Shown: positions 16,784 to 26,809, counted from the stretch's first letter. The stretch: DNA of 64,000 nt from Rhodospirillales bacterium (GCA_020638295.1 JACKIU010000001.1:186001-250000), one strand, 5' to 3'. Notes: generated from the letters alone by a model not told the origin. Numbers and translations are program-made.

Positions 16784-18879
16784 ACGCTCCCCTCGCGCAA
16801 TCTTTGAGCCTACATTTCAGCCCGCTGGCGCCTGAACCGTTGCTGTGGGCGCTCGGGATCATCGCAATCGCGCTGCTGGCCACCAAGATTGCCATGGTGC
16901 GGCGCTTTCCGTTTTTGCGGGCCTTAAGCTTTGCGCTCTTTGTGTTCATTCTGGCCGGGCCGTCCGTGCATAATGAAAAGCGCGAAGCTGTGCCCGGCGT
17001 TGTCGCCGTGGTGGTCGATGAAAGCGCCTCGCAGGATTTTGGCCAGCGCCAAGAGCGCACAAACAAAGCGCTGGCACATTTGCAAAATATCATCGGGCGC
17101 AATGAGTCCCTTGAAATGCGGCTGGTACGCGGGCCGAAAGGTGGCGCGATGGACAGTCGCACAGACCTGTTCGGCCTGCTCGAAACGGCCATGGCCGATG
17201 TGCCGGAAAGCCGCCGCGCCGGGGCGATCCTGATCAGCGACGGGCAGATTCATGACGTGCCGAACGCCGAGACCATGCAGAATTCGTACGGCCCGGTGCA
17301 TCTTCTGCTTACCGGAGAAAAGAATGAAACCGACCGGCGGATCGTGGTCACCAACGCCCCTGCCTTTGGCATCGTCGGGCAGACCATCGAGGTACGGTTC
17401 CGGATTGAGGATCATGGCCAGCTGCACGAAGACAGCACGCTTGTTACACTGCAAATGAGCGATGGGACGATCAAACGCGATATGGCACAGGTGGGAGAAG
17501 AGCAGAGTATGCATCTGCCGGTGCGCCATGCGGGGCAAAATGTGTTTGAATTATTTGTCGACCCGATCCCCGGCGAACTGACCGAGCGTAACAACCGCGC
17601 GGCGATTGACTTTCAGGGAGTGCGCGATCGGCTGCGCGTGCTTCTGGTTTCCGGTAAACCGCATGCCGGTGGGCGGACATGGCGGGATTTGCTGACCGGC
17701 GACCCCAGCGTCGATCTCGTGCATTTCACCATTCTGCGCGAGCCGGAAAAAATTGATGCTACGCCGCAGAGTGAAATGTCGCTGATCGCCTTTCCTTTTC
17801 GCGAGTTGTTCGAACTCAAGCTTTATGATTTCGATCTGATTATTTTTGACCGCTATCGCCTCAACCGGATTTTGCCGGATCATTATTTCCACAACATCGC
17901 GCGCTATGTCGAAAAAGGCGGGGCGTTTCTGGAAGCCAGCGGCCCGGCCTATGCCAGTGAGGATTCGATTTATTACACCGCGCTGCGCGATATTTTGCCC
18001 GGCGTGCCGAGCGGTCAGGTTTATAGCGGCGCGTTTACCCCGCATGTCACGCCGTTGGGGCAAGGGCATCCGGTGACGCGCAGTCTGGTCTGGACAGGCG
18101 GGCACAAGACTCACGGCGATCAAGCGCCGTGGGGGCCGTGGCTGCGGCAGATCGGTTTACAAACTGTGCACGGCGATGTGTTGATGAACGGGCTGAACGA
18201 TCGGCCGCTGCTGATTCTCAACCATGTTGGCGAGGGACGCGCGGCGCAGATTGCCAGCGATCATCTCTGGTTGTGGTCGCGTGGCTATGAGGGTGGCGGC
18301 CCGCACGGGGAGCTGCTGCGCCGGGTTGTGCACTGGCTGATGAAAGAGCCGGAACTGGATGAACAGGCTCTGGATGTGCGGGTGGACGGTCATACGCTTG
18401 TTCTGCGCCGGGCGGCGTTCGAGCGCGCGCAGGATGTTGTGAAAATGACTGCGCCGGACGGGCGAGAGGAAGAGCTTACCCTAACCCCGACGCAGGAAGG
18501 CTTGCTGGAGCATTTTCGCCGTGCCGATCAGACCGGGATTTATCGTTTTGAAACAACGGACGGACATTTGCGCTTTGCCATAGTGGGCGAGGTCGATCCG
18601 CCGGAATTCCGCAATGTGCTGTCGGGGGCGGAAGCACTTAAACCGTTATTGGAAGCCAGTGGCGGGCAGGCAATATGGCTGAGCGATGAGCCCTACCCGC
18701 GCCTGCGGATGATGCGTCACGGCCCGTATGGCGGGCAAGGCTGGATCGCTTTGCGCGATCTGCAAGCGTTCAACGTGGTCGATGCAGAGGAAAAACCGGC
18801 TTTCCCGCTATGGTTATCGCTCAGCATGATTTTGGCCTTCATGCTCGGCACATGGCTTTATGAAGGGCGCAGGCGTTAA
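16780..18879 (+). CDS. VWA-like / glutamine-amidotransferase-like membrane protein of the MoxR operon
   Basis: 699 residues. Two N-terminal helices (LLWALGIIAIALLATKIAM and FALFVFILAG) and one C-terminal helix (LSLSMILAFMLGTWLYEG) anchor a large periplasmic or cytoplasmic part. VVDESASQDFGQ resembles a MIDAS DxSxS. RLRVLLVSGKPHAGGRTW and FDLIIFDRYRLNRILPDHYF match the class I glutamine amidotransferase-like domain found in these operons, without an obvious catalytic triad. It starts inside the stop of the DUF4159 gene (ATGA). It is the last gene of the operon, ending 5 bases from the convergent kinase gene. Confidence 0.8.
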   Translation: MNAPLAQSLSLHFSPLAPEPLLWALGIIAIALLATKIAMVRRFPFLRALSFALFVFILAGPSVHNEKREAVPGVVAVVVDESASQDFGQRQERTNKALAHLQNIIGRNESLEMRLVRGPKGGAMDSRTDLFGLLETAMADVPESRRAGAILISDGQIHDVPNAETMQNSYGPVHLLLTGEKNETDRRIVVTNAPAFGIVGQTIEVRFRIEDHGQLHEDSTLVTLQMSDGTIKRDMAQVGEEQSMHLPVRHAGQNVFELFVDPIPGELTERNNRAAIDFQGVRDRLRVLLVSGKPHAGGRTWRDLLTGDPSVDLVHFTILREPEKIDATPQSEMSLIAFPFRELFELKLYDFDLIIFDRYRLNRILPDHYFHNIARYVEKGGAFLEASGPAYASEDSIYYTALRDILPGVPSGQVYSGAFTPHVTPLGQGHPVTRSLVWTGGHKTHGDQAPWGPWLRQIGLQTVHGDVLMNGLNDRPLLILNHVGEGRAAQIASDHLWLWSRGYEGGGPHGELLRRVVHWLMKEPELDEQALDVRVDGHTLVLRRAAFERAQDVVKMTAPDGREEELTLTPTQEGLLEHFRRADQTGIYRFETTDGHLRFAIVGEVDPPEFRNVLSGAEALKPLLEASGGQAIWLSDEPYPRLRMMRHGPYGGQGWIALRDLQAFNVVDAEEKPAFPLWLSLSMILAFMLGTWLYEGRRR

Positions 18880-18884
18880 GGACT

Positions 18885-20876
18885 TTAAGAGTCTACAGCC
18901 GATTTATCCGGGGCTTTCATTTTCCGGGATAAAATTGCTGCCAACGTCTCGCCGAGCGCTCTCTGGCTTATCGGCTTTCTCAGAACCTCTTTAATTGCCG
19001 GTTGTTCGGACATCACATCGATGAGTTTTTCTTCGCTATAGCCGGACAGAATGACAAACGGCATATCCGGAAAATCGAGAACCGCTTCGCGGATCAACTC
19101 GACTCCGGTCATTTTCGGCATGTTCTGATCGGTCAAAACCAGATTGTAATGCCCCGGCGCTTCACGCAGCATATCAAGTGCTTCAAGCCCATTCTCAGCC
19201 GTTTCGACTTCATAGCCCAGACGCTGTAACATCATGGCAGTCATTTCACAAACGTCTTCCTGATCCTCAACCAGCAGGATTGTCGCATTTTGCGCTTCAA
19301 AGACTGAGCCTTTTGTTTCGAGCGGTTCTTCTTTCTTCATCGCGCTTAGGGGAAACAGAAGGTCGAATCTGGTGCCCTTGCCGATATTGCTCTCGATAAT
19401 CATCGCGCCGCGATGCGCAGCCATTGTTCCGTGCACACTGGCCAGCCCTAATCCAGTTCCTTTGTGAATATCTTTAGTGGTGAAGAACGGTTCGAATATA
19501 TGCTCCATAATAATCCGGCTCATTCCGGTTCCCGTATCCCGAACAGACAGCCGCACGTAATCGTGGTTGCTGCTCACCGTTCCCAAATACAGGAAGGTCT
19601 GGCCGATCGTTCCGTCTTCAATGCGGATCAGCGGCATATTTTCACTGCTTTGCAAATCATCCGCCATACAGTGCATCGGAACATCGCTTTCGATATCGAG
19701 CGGGGCTAAATCGATATAGATGCTGCCTTCATCATTGTTCATCGCATCACGCGCATTGACGCAGAGATTCATAATCGTCTGGGCGACCTGAGTCGCATTG
19801 CCTTCTATCGGCGCGGGTCTGAGTTCGATGTTGTTGTGAACCTCTATACTCTTAGGCAGCGTGGCTTTGAGCATTGAAATACTTTCGCTCAGCGGTACGC
19901 ATAAGTCGATCTGCTCGATCTTGCGGTCTTCGCGGCGGGAAAAAGACAAGATTTGATCGATAAGTCCTCGTGCCTGCCCCCCCGCCTTGAGAATATTGTC
20001 GGCGAATGTTTTCTGCGGGCTTTCTTCCGGCAGATCTTCGGCCAGAAATTCCGCATAACCGTTGATGGCGGCAAGAATATTATTGAAGTCGTGGGCAATC
20101 CCGCCGGCCAGACGCCCTACAGCCTCCATCTTTTGAGCCTGGGAAAGCTGGTGCTCCATCTGTTTTTTTTCGGCGCTCATCTTTTCGGCTTCGGTTACAT
20201 CTCTTGCCGTGCCTACAAAACCGCCATCCTCCAGACGTGTCATCGAAACATGAGCGGTGATGGCCTTACCGTCCAGACGTAAAATCTTTGTCGTGTCGTG
20301 CCAGAACCCTTCACGTTCAAAAATCGGCATAACATACTCTTTGATGTATTCCCGATTTTCAGGGGTATAAAGCTCAAACCACGACTTGCCAATGAATTCA
20401 TCCGCTTGTTCCTGCGGCACACCGTAGACATCCAGCAAAGCCTTGTTCATGTAGGTCAGGCGGCCTTCGGGATCGACGATGGCAATACCTTCGAAGGACG
20501 CTTCAATCGCCGCCAAGCGCTGGCTTAATAATTTAAGATCATCCTGCTTTTCCCGGTTAATTCTGACGAGTTTTTGCAAATGATCGGCATTAACGATCAG
20601 CAACAAAAACCCGGTCAGTCCCATCGCAATCACCGCCCAATATAACTGGCGCTTATAGGTTATGACATTCTCTATTTGCGATGCCATCGTGTGTTCTGCC
20701 GCCGTATTTTTCAAGTCAGCATAATGCGCGGATAGTGTATTGTAGTAATGATTGAGCACTTCGTATTCGGAGCCGAGCTTCACCGTCGTGTGCAAAGCCA
20801 GCATCCCCATAGCGAGAATTACCAGTCCGGGTAAAAATAAGAAGACATGCGAGTATCGGCGAAAGAGTTTCAGCAT
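18885..20876 (-). CDS. Hybrid sensor histidine kinase (PAS-HisKA-HATPase-REC)
   Basis: 663 residues from MLKLFRRYSHVF; the upstream in-frame ATG would run into the preceding gene. Two membrane helices (VFLFLPGLVILAMGMLAL, LYWAVIAMGLTGFLLLIV) bracket a ~90-residue helical periplasmic sensor. A PAS domain contains GIAIVDPEGRLTYMNKALLD. The phospho-accepting H-box is GRLAGGIAHDFNNILAAING, followed by ATP-binding FTTKDIHKGTGLGLASV, and a C-terminal receiver with NLVLTDQNMPKMTG. It is 10 bases downstream of a LuxR-type regulator. The input signal is unknown. Confidence 0.9.
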   Translation of the reverse strand: MLKLFRRYSHVFLFLPGLVILAMGMLALHTTVKLGSEYEVLNHYYNTLSAHYADLKNTAAEHTMASQIENVITYKRQLYWAVIAMGLTGFLLLIVNADHLQKLVRINREKQDDLKLLSQRLAAIEASFEGIAIVDPEGRLTYMNKALLDVYGVPQEQADEFIGKSWFELYTPENREYIKEYVMPIFEREGFWHDTTKILRLDGKAITAHVSMTRLEDGGFVGTARDVTEAEKMSAEKKQMEHQLSQAQKMEAVGRLAGGIAHDFNNILAAINGYAEFLAEDLPEESPQKTFADNILKAGGQARGLIDQILSFSRREDRKIEQIDLCVPLSESISMLKATLPKSIEVHNNIELRPAPIEGNATQVAQTIMNLCVNARDAMNNDEGSIYIDLAPLDIESDVPMHCMADDLQSSENMPLIRIEDGTIGQTFLYLGTVSSNHDYVRLSVRDTGTGMSRIIMEHIFEPFFTTKDIHKGTGLGLASVHGTMAAHRGAMIIESNIGKGTRFDLLFPLSAMKKEEPLETKGSVFEAQNATILLVEDQEDVCEMTAMMLQRLGYEVETAENGLEALDMLREAPGHYNLVLTDQNMPKMTGVELIREAVLDFPDMPFVILSGYSEEKLIDVMSEQPAIKEVLRKPISQRALGETLAAILSRKMKAPDKSAVDS

Positions 20877-20886
20877 CTCGCTTTCT

Positions 20887-21588
20887 CTAAGATCCGGCGA
20901 TTTCCGCGCCTGCAAAACCGTTCTCACGGGCGATTAACGCCGCCTGCGTTCTGTTTTTCGCATCCAGTTTTCGGCAAATCCCGCGCACGTGAAGCTTGAC
21001 CGTTACGACCTGCAAGCCCAGTTCATTGGCGATTTCCTTATTTGAAGCCCCGGTAACCAAATACCCTAGAACCTCTTGCTCTCTGGGCGTTAGCTTAAAG
21101 TTCCTGACGACTTTATTGGCCGGCGCGGCCTGAGCAGGTTTGGGAGTTATTCTCTGGCGCGGGCCGTCATCATAATATGACGGTATGGGCTGGTGCGTTT
21201 CATGATCGACGGGGACATAGATTTCTCCGTCCAGAACCGATTCAATGGCGCGCAACAAGGCCTTGCCGGAAAGCGTTTTGGGAAAATATCCGACAGCGCC
21301 TAAATCCAAAGCCGCCTGAACGTCTTCCGGCTCAGCCACCCCCGACATAAGAGCCACCGGAATATCGGGGAACGTTTGGCGCATTTTTTCAAAGCCGTTC
21401 ATCCCATCCATACCCGGCATGCGTAGATCAAGCAGAACAAGATCCTGCTGATCATCGTTCTGAGCTATTTTAAAAGCTTCGTCAAAGTCTTTTGCGATGC
21501 TGACCTGCGCTTCGGGATTGGAACGTTCAATATATTGAACGAGCGCATCGCGAAAAAGCGTATGATCATCCGCCAAAAGCAGCTTCAT
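20887..21588 (-). CDS. LuxR/NarL-family response regulator
   Basis: 233 residues: a receiver domain (phospho-acceptor in LVLLDLRMPGMDGMNG) and a C-terminal helix-turn-helix (LTPREQEVLGYLVTGASNKE, then VTVKLHVRGICRKL). It lies directly upstream of the hybrid kinase in one operon, so the kinase receiver and this receiver may form a branched or sequential relay. Target genes are not evident. The middle linker holds a Pro-rich segment. Confidence 0.92.
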   Translation of the reverse strand: MKLLLADDHTLFRDALVQYIERSNPEAQVSIAKDFDEAFKIAQNDDQQDLVLLDLRMPGMDGMNGFEKMRQTFPDIPVALMSGVAEPEDVQAALDLGAVGYFPKTLSGKALLRAIESVLDGEIYVPVDHETHQPIPSYYDDGPRQRITPKPAQAAPANKVVRNFKLTPREQEVLGYLVTGASNKEIANELGLQVVTVKLHVRGICRKLDAKNRTQAALIARENGFAGAEIAGS

Positions 21589-21727
21589 AGAGTGTCTTCC
21601 CCCATAAAAACAGTCAACTAAACGCTGAACCCCACGCCCTATACTTTAGCTTATTTTTGGAAAGAAAACATGGAAAAAATACAACTATTTCAATATGCAT
21701 TCAGGCGCGTGTTTTCACCTGCGGCGA

Positions 21728-23725
21728 TCAATGTTTTGAAAAAGCGATATGGATCGGGGCGCTGGGCGGCTTTTGCACTTTTTGCAACCGCAACCTATAG
21801 ACGTACACAGATTCCATGACACGCTGGACATAATTGCGGGTTTCATAGATGGGCATCATTTCAATCCAGTCGATCCAGTCGACGGCCCCAGTGCGCGGAT
21901 CACCGAAGGTTTCGAGCCATGAATCGACGCGGCCCGGCCCGGCATTGTACGCGGCAATCGCCAGCGGATAGGCATTGTTGTAACGCGCCAGCATTTGGTC
22001 AAGATAGCGGCTGCCGAGCTGTATATTATGGTTCGGGTTTGTGGTCAGCCAGACATCATTATGGGCCACGCCCATTTTACGGGCGGTTTCACGCGCGGTG
22101 GCGGGCATGAGCTGCATCAACCCCAGAGCGCCGACCGGGCTTTGCGCCTTGGCATCGAACATGCTTTCCTGACGGATCAATGCATGGACAAGCGCCCATT
22201 CGACATCCACTCCGCGCAGTTGATCGGTAATGACCGGGTAGGATTGGGCAGTTAAGAACAGCCCTTCTTTCGTCGCATCTTTTGAGATGCGCACGGCATC
22301 GTGCGTCTGGCCGTTTTTGATCGCCAGTTCGGCGGCGTATTTATAGGCCTTGGCGGTGTTTTGGTCTTTGACGAACGCCCACAAGAAGCGGCTGCTTTCC
22401 TTGCGCATACCGGCCTTTGCAAACAAGCTGGCGGCCTGCACCAGTTCCATTTTATCAAATCCGGCCTGTTCCTCAGACGCAAGTCTGGGCGGGGCGGCAT
22501 TGGGCAAAGCGTCCCCGCGCCCCAGCTTTACACCGGCAAGCTGGCCGTAATAGGTGGTCTGGTGTTTGGCCGATTTTTCATACCAGCTTTGCGCAAGCGT
22601 TTTATCGCCGAAGTTCTCGGCTGCGCGGCCTGCCCAGTATGCACCGCGGGATTTGCTGACCGGGGTTTCGACATTCTGGTAGAGCGCCTCGAAATACTGA
22701 TAGGCTTCAGTCGGGTTGTTTTGAAAACGCAGCGCCAGCCATCCGGCCATCCATTGCCCTTGCGCATATTCAAAGCTGCCGGGTTTTTGCAGATGTTTAG
22801 AGGCCAGCAATGCGGCGCTTTGGTACTGGCGTTTTTCCATCATCCTGCGGATGATGATGTGGCGTTCCTTCCACCAGTCTTCCAGATTTTGAATTTTCTC
22901 AACCGGCGGCGGGCGGTGGAGAATCTCAGCCGCGCGCATATCGAGGTTGTTTTTACGCCGCCAGCGCAGGCGTTCGTAAAGCAAACCGGCATCAGCCTGC
23001 AAATTGCGCGGTACGGCGTTGATTAACCCTTCGACGGCTTTTTTCTCGGCGCGCAGGGCGATGCGGGCCTCGGCCAGTTCGGGATAACCGGCCCCCAAGA
23101 CCTGTGCCAGTGCGCGGGCATTTTGATCCTGGCCACGATAGAGCATTGTATCGAAACGCCGCAGATGCGCGGCGCGATCGAGATAGTCGCTATATTTGCG
23201 GAAAATGGCGCGTTGCTCGTCGCGCGACAAGGTGGTGTCTGCCCACCAATCAGAGAGGAATTTTTTGGCCTGATCCTGCTTGCCGGTCATAATCATTGCG
23301 CTCATGTAACGATCAACGCCATTGGCGGTGCGCGGCTTGTAATCCGCGAACCAGGCCAGCACCTCGTCGGGGCGCAGACCCTCGGGCATTTCTTCTTCGG
23401 CCTTGCGCCGTAGGTCCGATATGCCGGGCCATTCCGGGTTGGTGCGGATGAATTGCGCGAGGCGTCCGTAATTTTCGAAATCGCCTTTTTGCGAAAAGAC
23501 CAGCCAGTAATAAAGCTTCGAGGCCAGAGGGTCACGGGCTTGAGCAAAGGAATCGCGGGCCAGAGACCACTGGCCCTGATGGACAAGCTGAAGCGCGCGA
23601 ATGGTTTGCTCTTGCGCACGGGCGGTCTGCATGCGGTTAACGGGGCTGTCGACGGCCAATGACGGTGTTATTGCAAAGAGCAGTATAATCGCGGCTAGCG
23701 CGCCGATTTTCTTGCATTTGCGCAT
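21728..23725 (-). CDS. slt: Soluble lytic murein transglycosylase (Slt70 type)
   Basis: 665 residues from MRKCKKIGALAAIILLF. The frame is open for another 117 codons upstream, but these overlap the divergent dapA and contain no signal peptide, so this start is chosen. A signal peptide ends near SLAVDS. A long superhelical alpha domain leads to the SLT catalytic domain: ALIRQESMFDAKAQSPVGAL (catalytic Glu in RQES), LMQLMPATA and AYNAGPGRVDSWL. It cleaves peptidoglycan glycan strands, giving 1,6-anhydro ends. The C-terminus ends KPPSAPIHIAFSKH. Confidence 0.92.
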   Translation of the reverse strand: MRKCKKIGALAAIILLFAITPSLAVDSPVNRMQTARAQEQTIRALQLVHQGQWSLARDSFAQARDPLASKLYYWLVFSQKGDFENYGRLAQFIRTNPEWPGISDLRRKAEEEMPEGLRPDEVLAWFADYKPRTANGVDRYMSAMIMTGKQDQAKKFLSDWWADTTLSRDEQRAIFRKYSDYLDRAAHLRRFDTMLYRGQDQNARALAQVLGAGYPELAEARIALRAEKKAVEGLINAVPRNLQADAGLLYERLRWRRKNNLDMRAAEILHRPPPVEKIQNLEDWWKERHIIIRRMMEKRQYQSAALLASKHLQKPGSFEYAQGQWMAGWLALRFQNNPTEAYQYFEALYQNVETPVSKSRGAYWAGRAAENFGDKTLAQSWYEKSAKHQTTYYGQLAGVKLGRGDALPNAAPPRLASEEQAGFDKMELVQAASLFAKAGMRKESSRFLWAFVKDQNTAKAYKYAAELAIKNGQTHDAVRISKDATKEGLFLTAQSYPVITDQLRGVDVEWALVHALIRQESMFDAKAQSPVGALGLMQLMPATARETARKMGVAHNDVWLTTNPNHNIQLGSRYLDQMLARYNNAYPLAIAAYNAGPGRVDSWLETFGDPRTGAVDWIDWIEMMPIYETRNYVQRVMESVYVYRLRLQKVQKPPSAPIHIAFSKH

Positions 23726-23779
23726 CAGAGCGGATAGATTGGCAGGCGATTTTGACTGACAAAATATGAAAGACGAACA

Positions 23780-24676
23780 ATGTTTAGAGGCTCTATTACC
23801 GCACTGATCACTCCGTTTAAAGACGGAGAAATTGACTGGAAGGCGTTTGACAATCTGGTGGAATGGCAAATCGAGCAAGGCACGCACGGGCTTGTGCCCT
23901 GCGGAACTACGGGTGAATCGCCGACTTTGTCGCATGATGAACATATGGCCATAGTTAAGCGCTGCGTCGATGTCGTCAAGGGGAGAATTCCAGTTATTGC
24001 CGGAACCGGCTCGAATTCCACAGCAGAGGCGATTAAATTGTCCGTTGCGGCCAAGAATGCAGGCGCCGATGCGCACTTAAGCGTTGTGCCCTATTACAAC
24101 AAACCTTCACAGGCCGGGATGATTGCGCATTTTACCGCGATTGCCGATGCGGCGGCGTTGCCGATGATCTTGTATAATATTCCCGGGCGCAGCGTTGTGG
24201 ATATGAGCAATGAAACTTTGGCGACGCTGGCCCGGCATAAGCATATTGTGGGTGTGAAAGACGCCACCGGGAATGTTGCGCGCGTGGCTGAACTGGCCGC
24301 GATGGCTGGAACGGATTTCTGCCAGCTTTCCGGGAATGACGATTGTGTCGCCGGGTTTTTGGCGCAAGGCGGCCATGGCGTCATTTCCGTGGTGTCGAAT
24401 GTTGCGCCGAAAATGCATGCGGATATGGTTGAAGCTTGGGAATGCGGCGATCTGGCGATGATGGCGGATCTGCGCGATAAGCTGGCGCCGCTGGCGCGCG
24501 ATCTGTTTTGCGAGAGCAGCCCCGCGCCGGTCAAATATGCGGCGAGCGTGTTGGGGCTGTGCCAAGATGAGCTTCGCCTGCCGTTGATCCCGGCGAGCGC
24601 GGCGGCGCGCGCGAAGGTCGAGGCGGCTCTGGCGCATGCAGGGCTTTCGGTGGCGTCGAAGGCTTCGGCGGCGTGA
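23780..24676 (+). CDS. dapA: 4-hydroxy-tetrahydrodipicolinate synthase
   Basis: 298 residues. It condenses pyruvate with aspartate semialdehyde in lysine/diaminopimelate synthesis. Motifs are GSITALITPFKDGEIDW, LVPCGTTGESPTLSHDEH, the tyrosine loop VVPYYNKPSQAG and the Schiff-base lysine in IVGVKDATGNVAR. The C-terminus is Ala-rich. It is divergent from the lytic transglycosylase with 54 bases between start codons, so the promoters lie close together. Both act around peptidoglycan metabolism, though this may be chance. Confidence 0.96.
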   Translation: MFRGSITALITPFKDGEIDWKAFDNLVEWQIEQGTHGLVPCGTTGESPTLSHDEHMAIVKRCVDVVKGRIPVIAGTGSNSTAEAIKLSVAAKNAGADAHLSVVPYYNKPSQAGMIAHFTAIADAAALPMILYNIPGRSVVDMSNETLATLARHKHIVGVKDATGNVARVAELAAMAGTDFCQLSGNDDCVAGFLAQGGHGVISVVSNVAPKMHADMVEAWECGDLAMMADLRDKLAPLARDLFCESSPAPVKYAASVLGLCQDELRLPLIPASAAARAKVEAALAHAGLSVASKASAA

Positions 24677-24740
24677 AGTAAACCAGAACGGAAGAATGTA
24701 TTTTTGAGAATTCTGAAAAAAATAACGCGAGGAAAAACAT

Positions 24741-25043
24741 ATGAGTCTCAGTGATAAAGACCGGGAATGGATACAAAAAAGCATTGTAGAAGCATTTGCT
24801 GAATCTCACCTCCCCAAAAAAAAGAAAAAACACAGAAAGAAAAACGCTTTTAAAAATTGCGCTGCCTCTTTTCGCAGAGGCAAGATGCCGACTTTTCACG
24901 GTTACCTTCCCCCTCCCGACCTTCACAGTATGAACTTTCGCGAAATTGAAGAGTATGTTCACAGCTTGGGTATTCGCTCTCAAATTTCCGAGGATATGCA
25001 ATTTAGTTGGGACGAGGTCGAAGAAAAACCTTATAAATTATGA
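24741..25043 (+). CDS. Lys-rich hypothetical protein
   Basis: 100 residues. After a short helix (SDKDREWIQKSIVEAF) comes a strongly basic stretch LPKKKKKHRKKNAFKNC, then a segment LPPPDLHSMNFREIEEYVHS. ACGCGAGGAAAAACAT places GAGG 6 bases ahead of the ATG. The basic patch could contact nucleic acid, but this is only an inference from composition. It sits between dapA and smpB on the same strand. No known family recognised. Confidence 0.6.
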   Translation: MSLSDKDREWIQKSIVEAFAESHLPKKKKKHRKKNAFKNCAASFRRGKMPTFHGYLPPPDLHSMNFREIEEYVHSLGIRSQISEDMQFSWDEVEEKPYKL

Positions 25044-25079
25044 AGTCGTTGGCGATGGCATTGCCGAAGGTACTCGACG

Positions 25080-25568
25080 ATGAGTAAAAAGAAGAAATCC
25101 GGGCTGATCTCGACCAATGCGACGGTGGCCGATAACAAGCGGGCGCGGTTTGATTATGCGTTGGAGGAAAAATTCGAGGCGGGGATTGCGCTGGCCGGGA
25201 CGGAGGTGAAATCGCTGCGCCACGGTCAGGCCCATATCAAGGAGGCCTATGTCGGGCCAAAGGATGGTGAAATCTGGTTGTGGAATGCCAACATTCCTGA
25301 ATACAGCCAGGCCTCGCAGCATCTCCAGCATGATCCGAAGCGGGCGCGGAAATTGTTGCTGCATAAGCGCGAGGTGGATAAATTGCTGGGGGCGGTGAGC
25401 CGCGAGGGCTATGCGATCGTGCCGGTGCGACTGTATTTTAATGCGCGCGGCATGGCTAAACTGGAGATTGCGCTGGCCAAGGGGAAGAAACAATACGACA
25501 AGCGCGAAACCGAGAAAAAGCGCGACTGGGACAAGCAAAAAGGGCGTATATTGCGGGACAAGGGGTAG
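25080..25568 (+). CDS. smpB: SsrA-binding protein SmpB
   Basis: 162 residues. SmpB binds tmRNA and the ribosome for trans-translation. Family motifs are NKRARFDYALEEKFEAGIAL, GTEVKSLRHGQAHIKEAYV, the NANIPEY segment, RKLLLHKREVDKLLGAVSRE, and a C-terminal basic tail DKRETEKKRDWDKQKGRIL. The start is clear, about 36 bases after the preceding gene. No tmRNA gene was seen in the window. Confidence 0.96.
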   Translation: MSKKKKSGLISTNATVADNKRARFDYALEEKFEAGIALAGTEVKSLRHGQAHIKEAYVGPKDGEIWLWNANIPEYSQASQHLQHDPKRARKLLLHKREVDKLLGAVSREGYAIVPVRLYFNARGMAKLEIALAKGKKQYDKRETEKKRDWDKQKGRILRDKG

Positions 25569-25647
25569 TTATCTCTCTGTTTTATAAGAACTTTTCAAGT
25601 TCATCAGTTTGTTTTTTATTTTTGAGAGGGAGGGGTCCCCACCCTAA

Positions 25648-25670
25648 CCCTCTCCCCGGCGGGGAGAGGG
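25648..25670. repeat. CCCTCTCCCC/GGGGAGAGGG palindrome
   Basis: A perfect 10-bp stem with a 3-base loop between the converging smpB and recA genes. It is followed by an A-run on the plus strand and lacks a T-run on either downstream side, so it is not a canonical terminator. Palindromes of this kind are common dispersed repeats in bacterial genomes. Confidence 0.7.
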
Positions 25671-25684
25671 AAAAAATTACGAGG

Positions 25685-26809
25685 TTAAGATTTTTTCTTG
25701 TCATCCGCTTCCGCTTCGACAACGGCGAGATCCGGCGCTGCATCATCATTATCCGGGCCGGTGAGCATGTCTTCGGCGATCAATCCGGCATTGGCGCGGA
25801 TTTGCTTTTCAAGTTTTTCTGCGACTTGCGGATTTTCGCGCAGGAAGTTCTTCGAATTCTCACGCCCCTGCCCGATGCGCTGACCGTCATAAGAGAACCA
25901 CGCCCCGGATTTTTCAACCAGATTGGCCGCAACGCCGAGATCAAGCAGCTCACCCATTTTTGAGATGCCTTCACCATACATGATGTCGAATTCAACCTGA
26001 CGGAACGGCGGGGCCATTTTATTTTTGACGACCTTGACGCGGGTCTGGTTGCCGACGACTTCGTCCTTGTCCTTGATCTGGCCGATGCGGCGAATATCCA
26101 GACGCACAGAGGAATAGAATTTCAGCGCGTTCCCGCCGGTGGTGGTTTCGGGCGAACCGAACATCACACCGATTTTCATGCGAATCTGGTTGATAAAGAT
26201 AACAATGGTGCGCGAGCGAGCAATCGTTCCGGTCAGCTTGCGCAAGGCCTGGCTCATCAGGCGCGCCTGCAAGCCGACATGGGCATCGCCCATTTCCCCT
26301 TCGAGTTCGGCGCGCGGCACGAGGGCGGCGACCGAGTCAACAACCAGCACATCCAGCGCGCCGGAACGCACCAGCGTATCGGTAATTTCAAGGGCCTGCT
26401 CCCCGGCGTCGGGCTGGGAGATCAAAAGCTCGTCCACCTTCACGCCGAGTTTCTTTGCATAGCCCGGATCAAGCGCATGCTCCGCATCGACAATGGCGCA
26501 GGTGCCGCCGGCCTTTTGCGCCTCGGCAATGACGTGCAGAGCGAGCGTCGTTTTCCCTGAGCTTTCGGGACCGTAAATTTCAATAATACGTCCGCGCGGC
26601 AAGCCACCAATCCCCAAGCCGATATCAAGTCCTAAAGAGCCGGTGGAGATCGCCTCCACATTCATGGTGTTTTGCTCACCATTGAGCTTCATGATCGAGC
26701 CTTTGCCAAAGGCACGCTCGATTTGCGCCAGAGCCGCGTCGAGGGCTTTTTGTTTTTCGGCAGAATTCTGAGTCATTTCATCGTCTTTTCTTAAGGGCGT
26801 TACGGACAT
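25685..26809 (-). CDS. recA: Recombinase RecA
   Basis: 374 residues from MSVTPLRKDDEM; this ATG has GGAGAG 7 bases upstream, while an internal ATG at 26776 (MTQNSAEKQK) is possible. Walker A is GPESSGKTTLA, and Walker B lies around LDVLVVDSVAALVPRAE. The signatures ALRKLTGTIARSRTIVIFIN and the L2-region GGNALKFYSSVRLDIRR are intact. RecA forms filaments on ssDNA for homologous recombination and triggers SOS. The C-terminus is acidic and ends EADDKKKS. A good promoter-like site lies at 26910-26938. Confidence 0.97.
   Translation of the reverse strand: MSVTPLRKDDEMTQNSAEKQKALDAALAQIERAFGKGSIMKLNGEQNTMNVEAISTGSLGLDIGLGIGGLPRGRIIEIYGPESSGKTTLALHVIAEAQKAGGTCAIVDAEHALDPGYAKKLGVKVDELLISQPDAGEQALEITDTLVRSGALDVLVVDSVAALVPRAELEGEMGDAHVGLQARLMSQALRKLTGTIARSRTIVIFINQIRMKIGVMFGSPETTTGGNALKFYSSVRLDIRRIGQIKDKDEVVGNQTRVKVVKNKMAPPFRQVEFDIMYGEGISKMGELLDLGVAANLVEKSGAWFSYDGQRIGQGRENSKNFLRENPQVAEKLEKQIRANAGLIAEDMLTGPDNDDAAPDLAVVEAEADDKKKS

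Noticed and set aside
24741..25043. Ribosomal or histone-like protein because of the Lys-rich tract
   Set aside because: The basic tract is short and the rest matches no ribosomal protein family that I recognise.
25648..25670. Rho-independent terminator between smpB and recA
   Set aside because: The stem is strong, but neither strand has a T-run on its 3' side; the T-run lies on the wrong side for recA.
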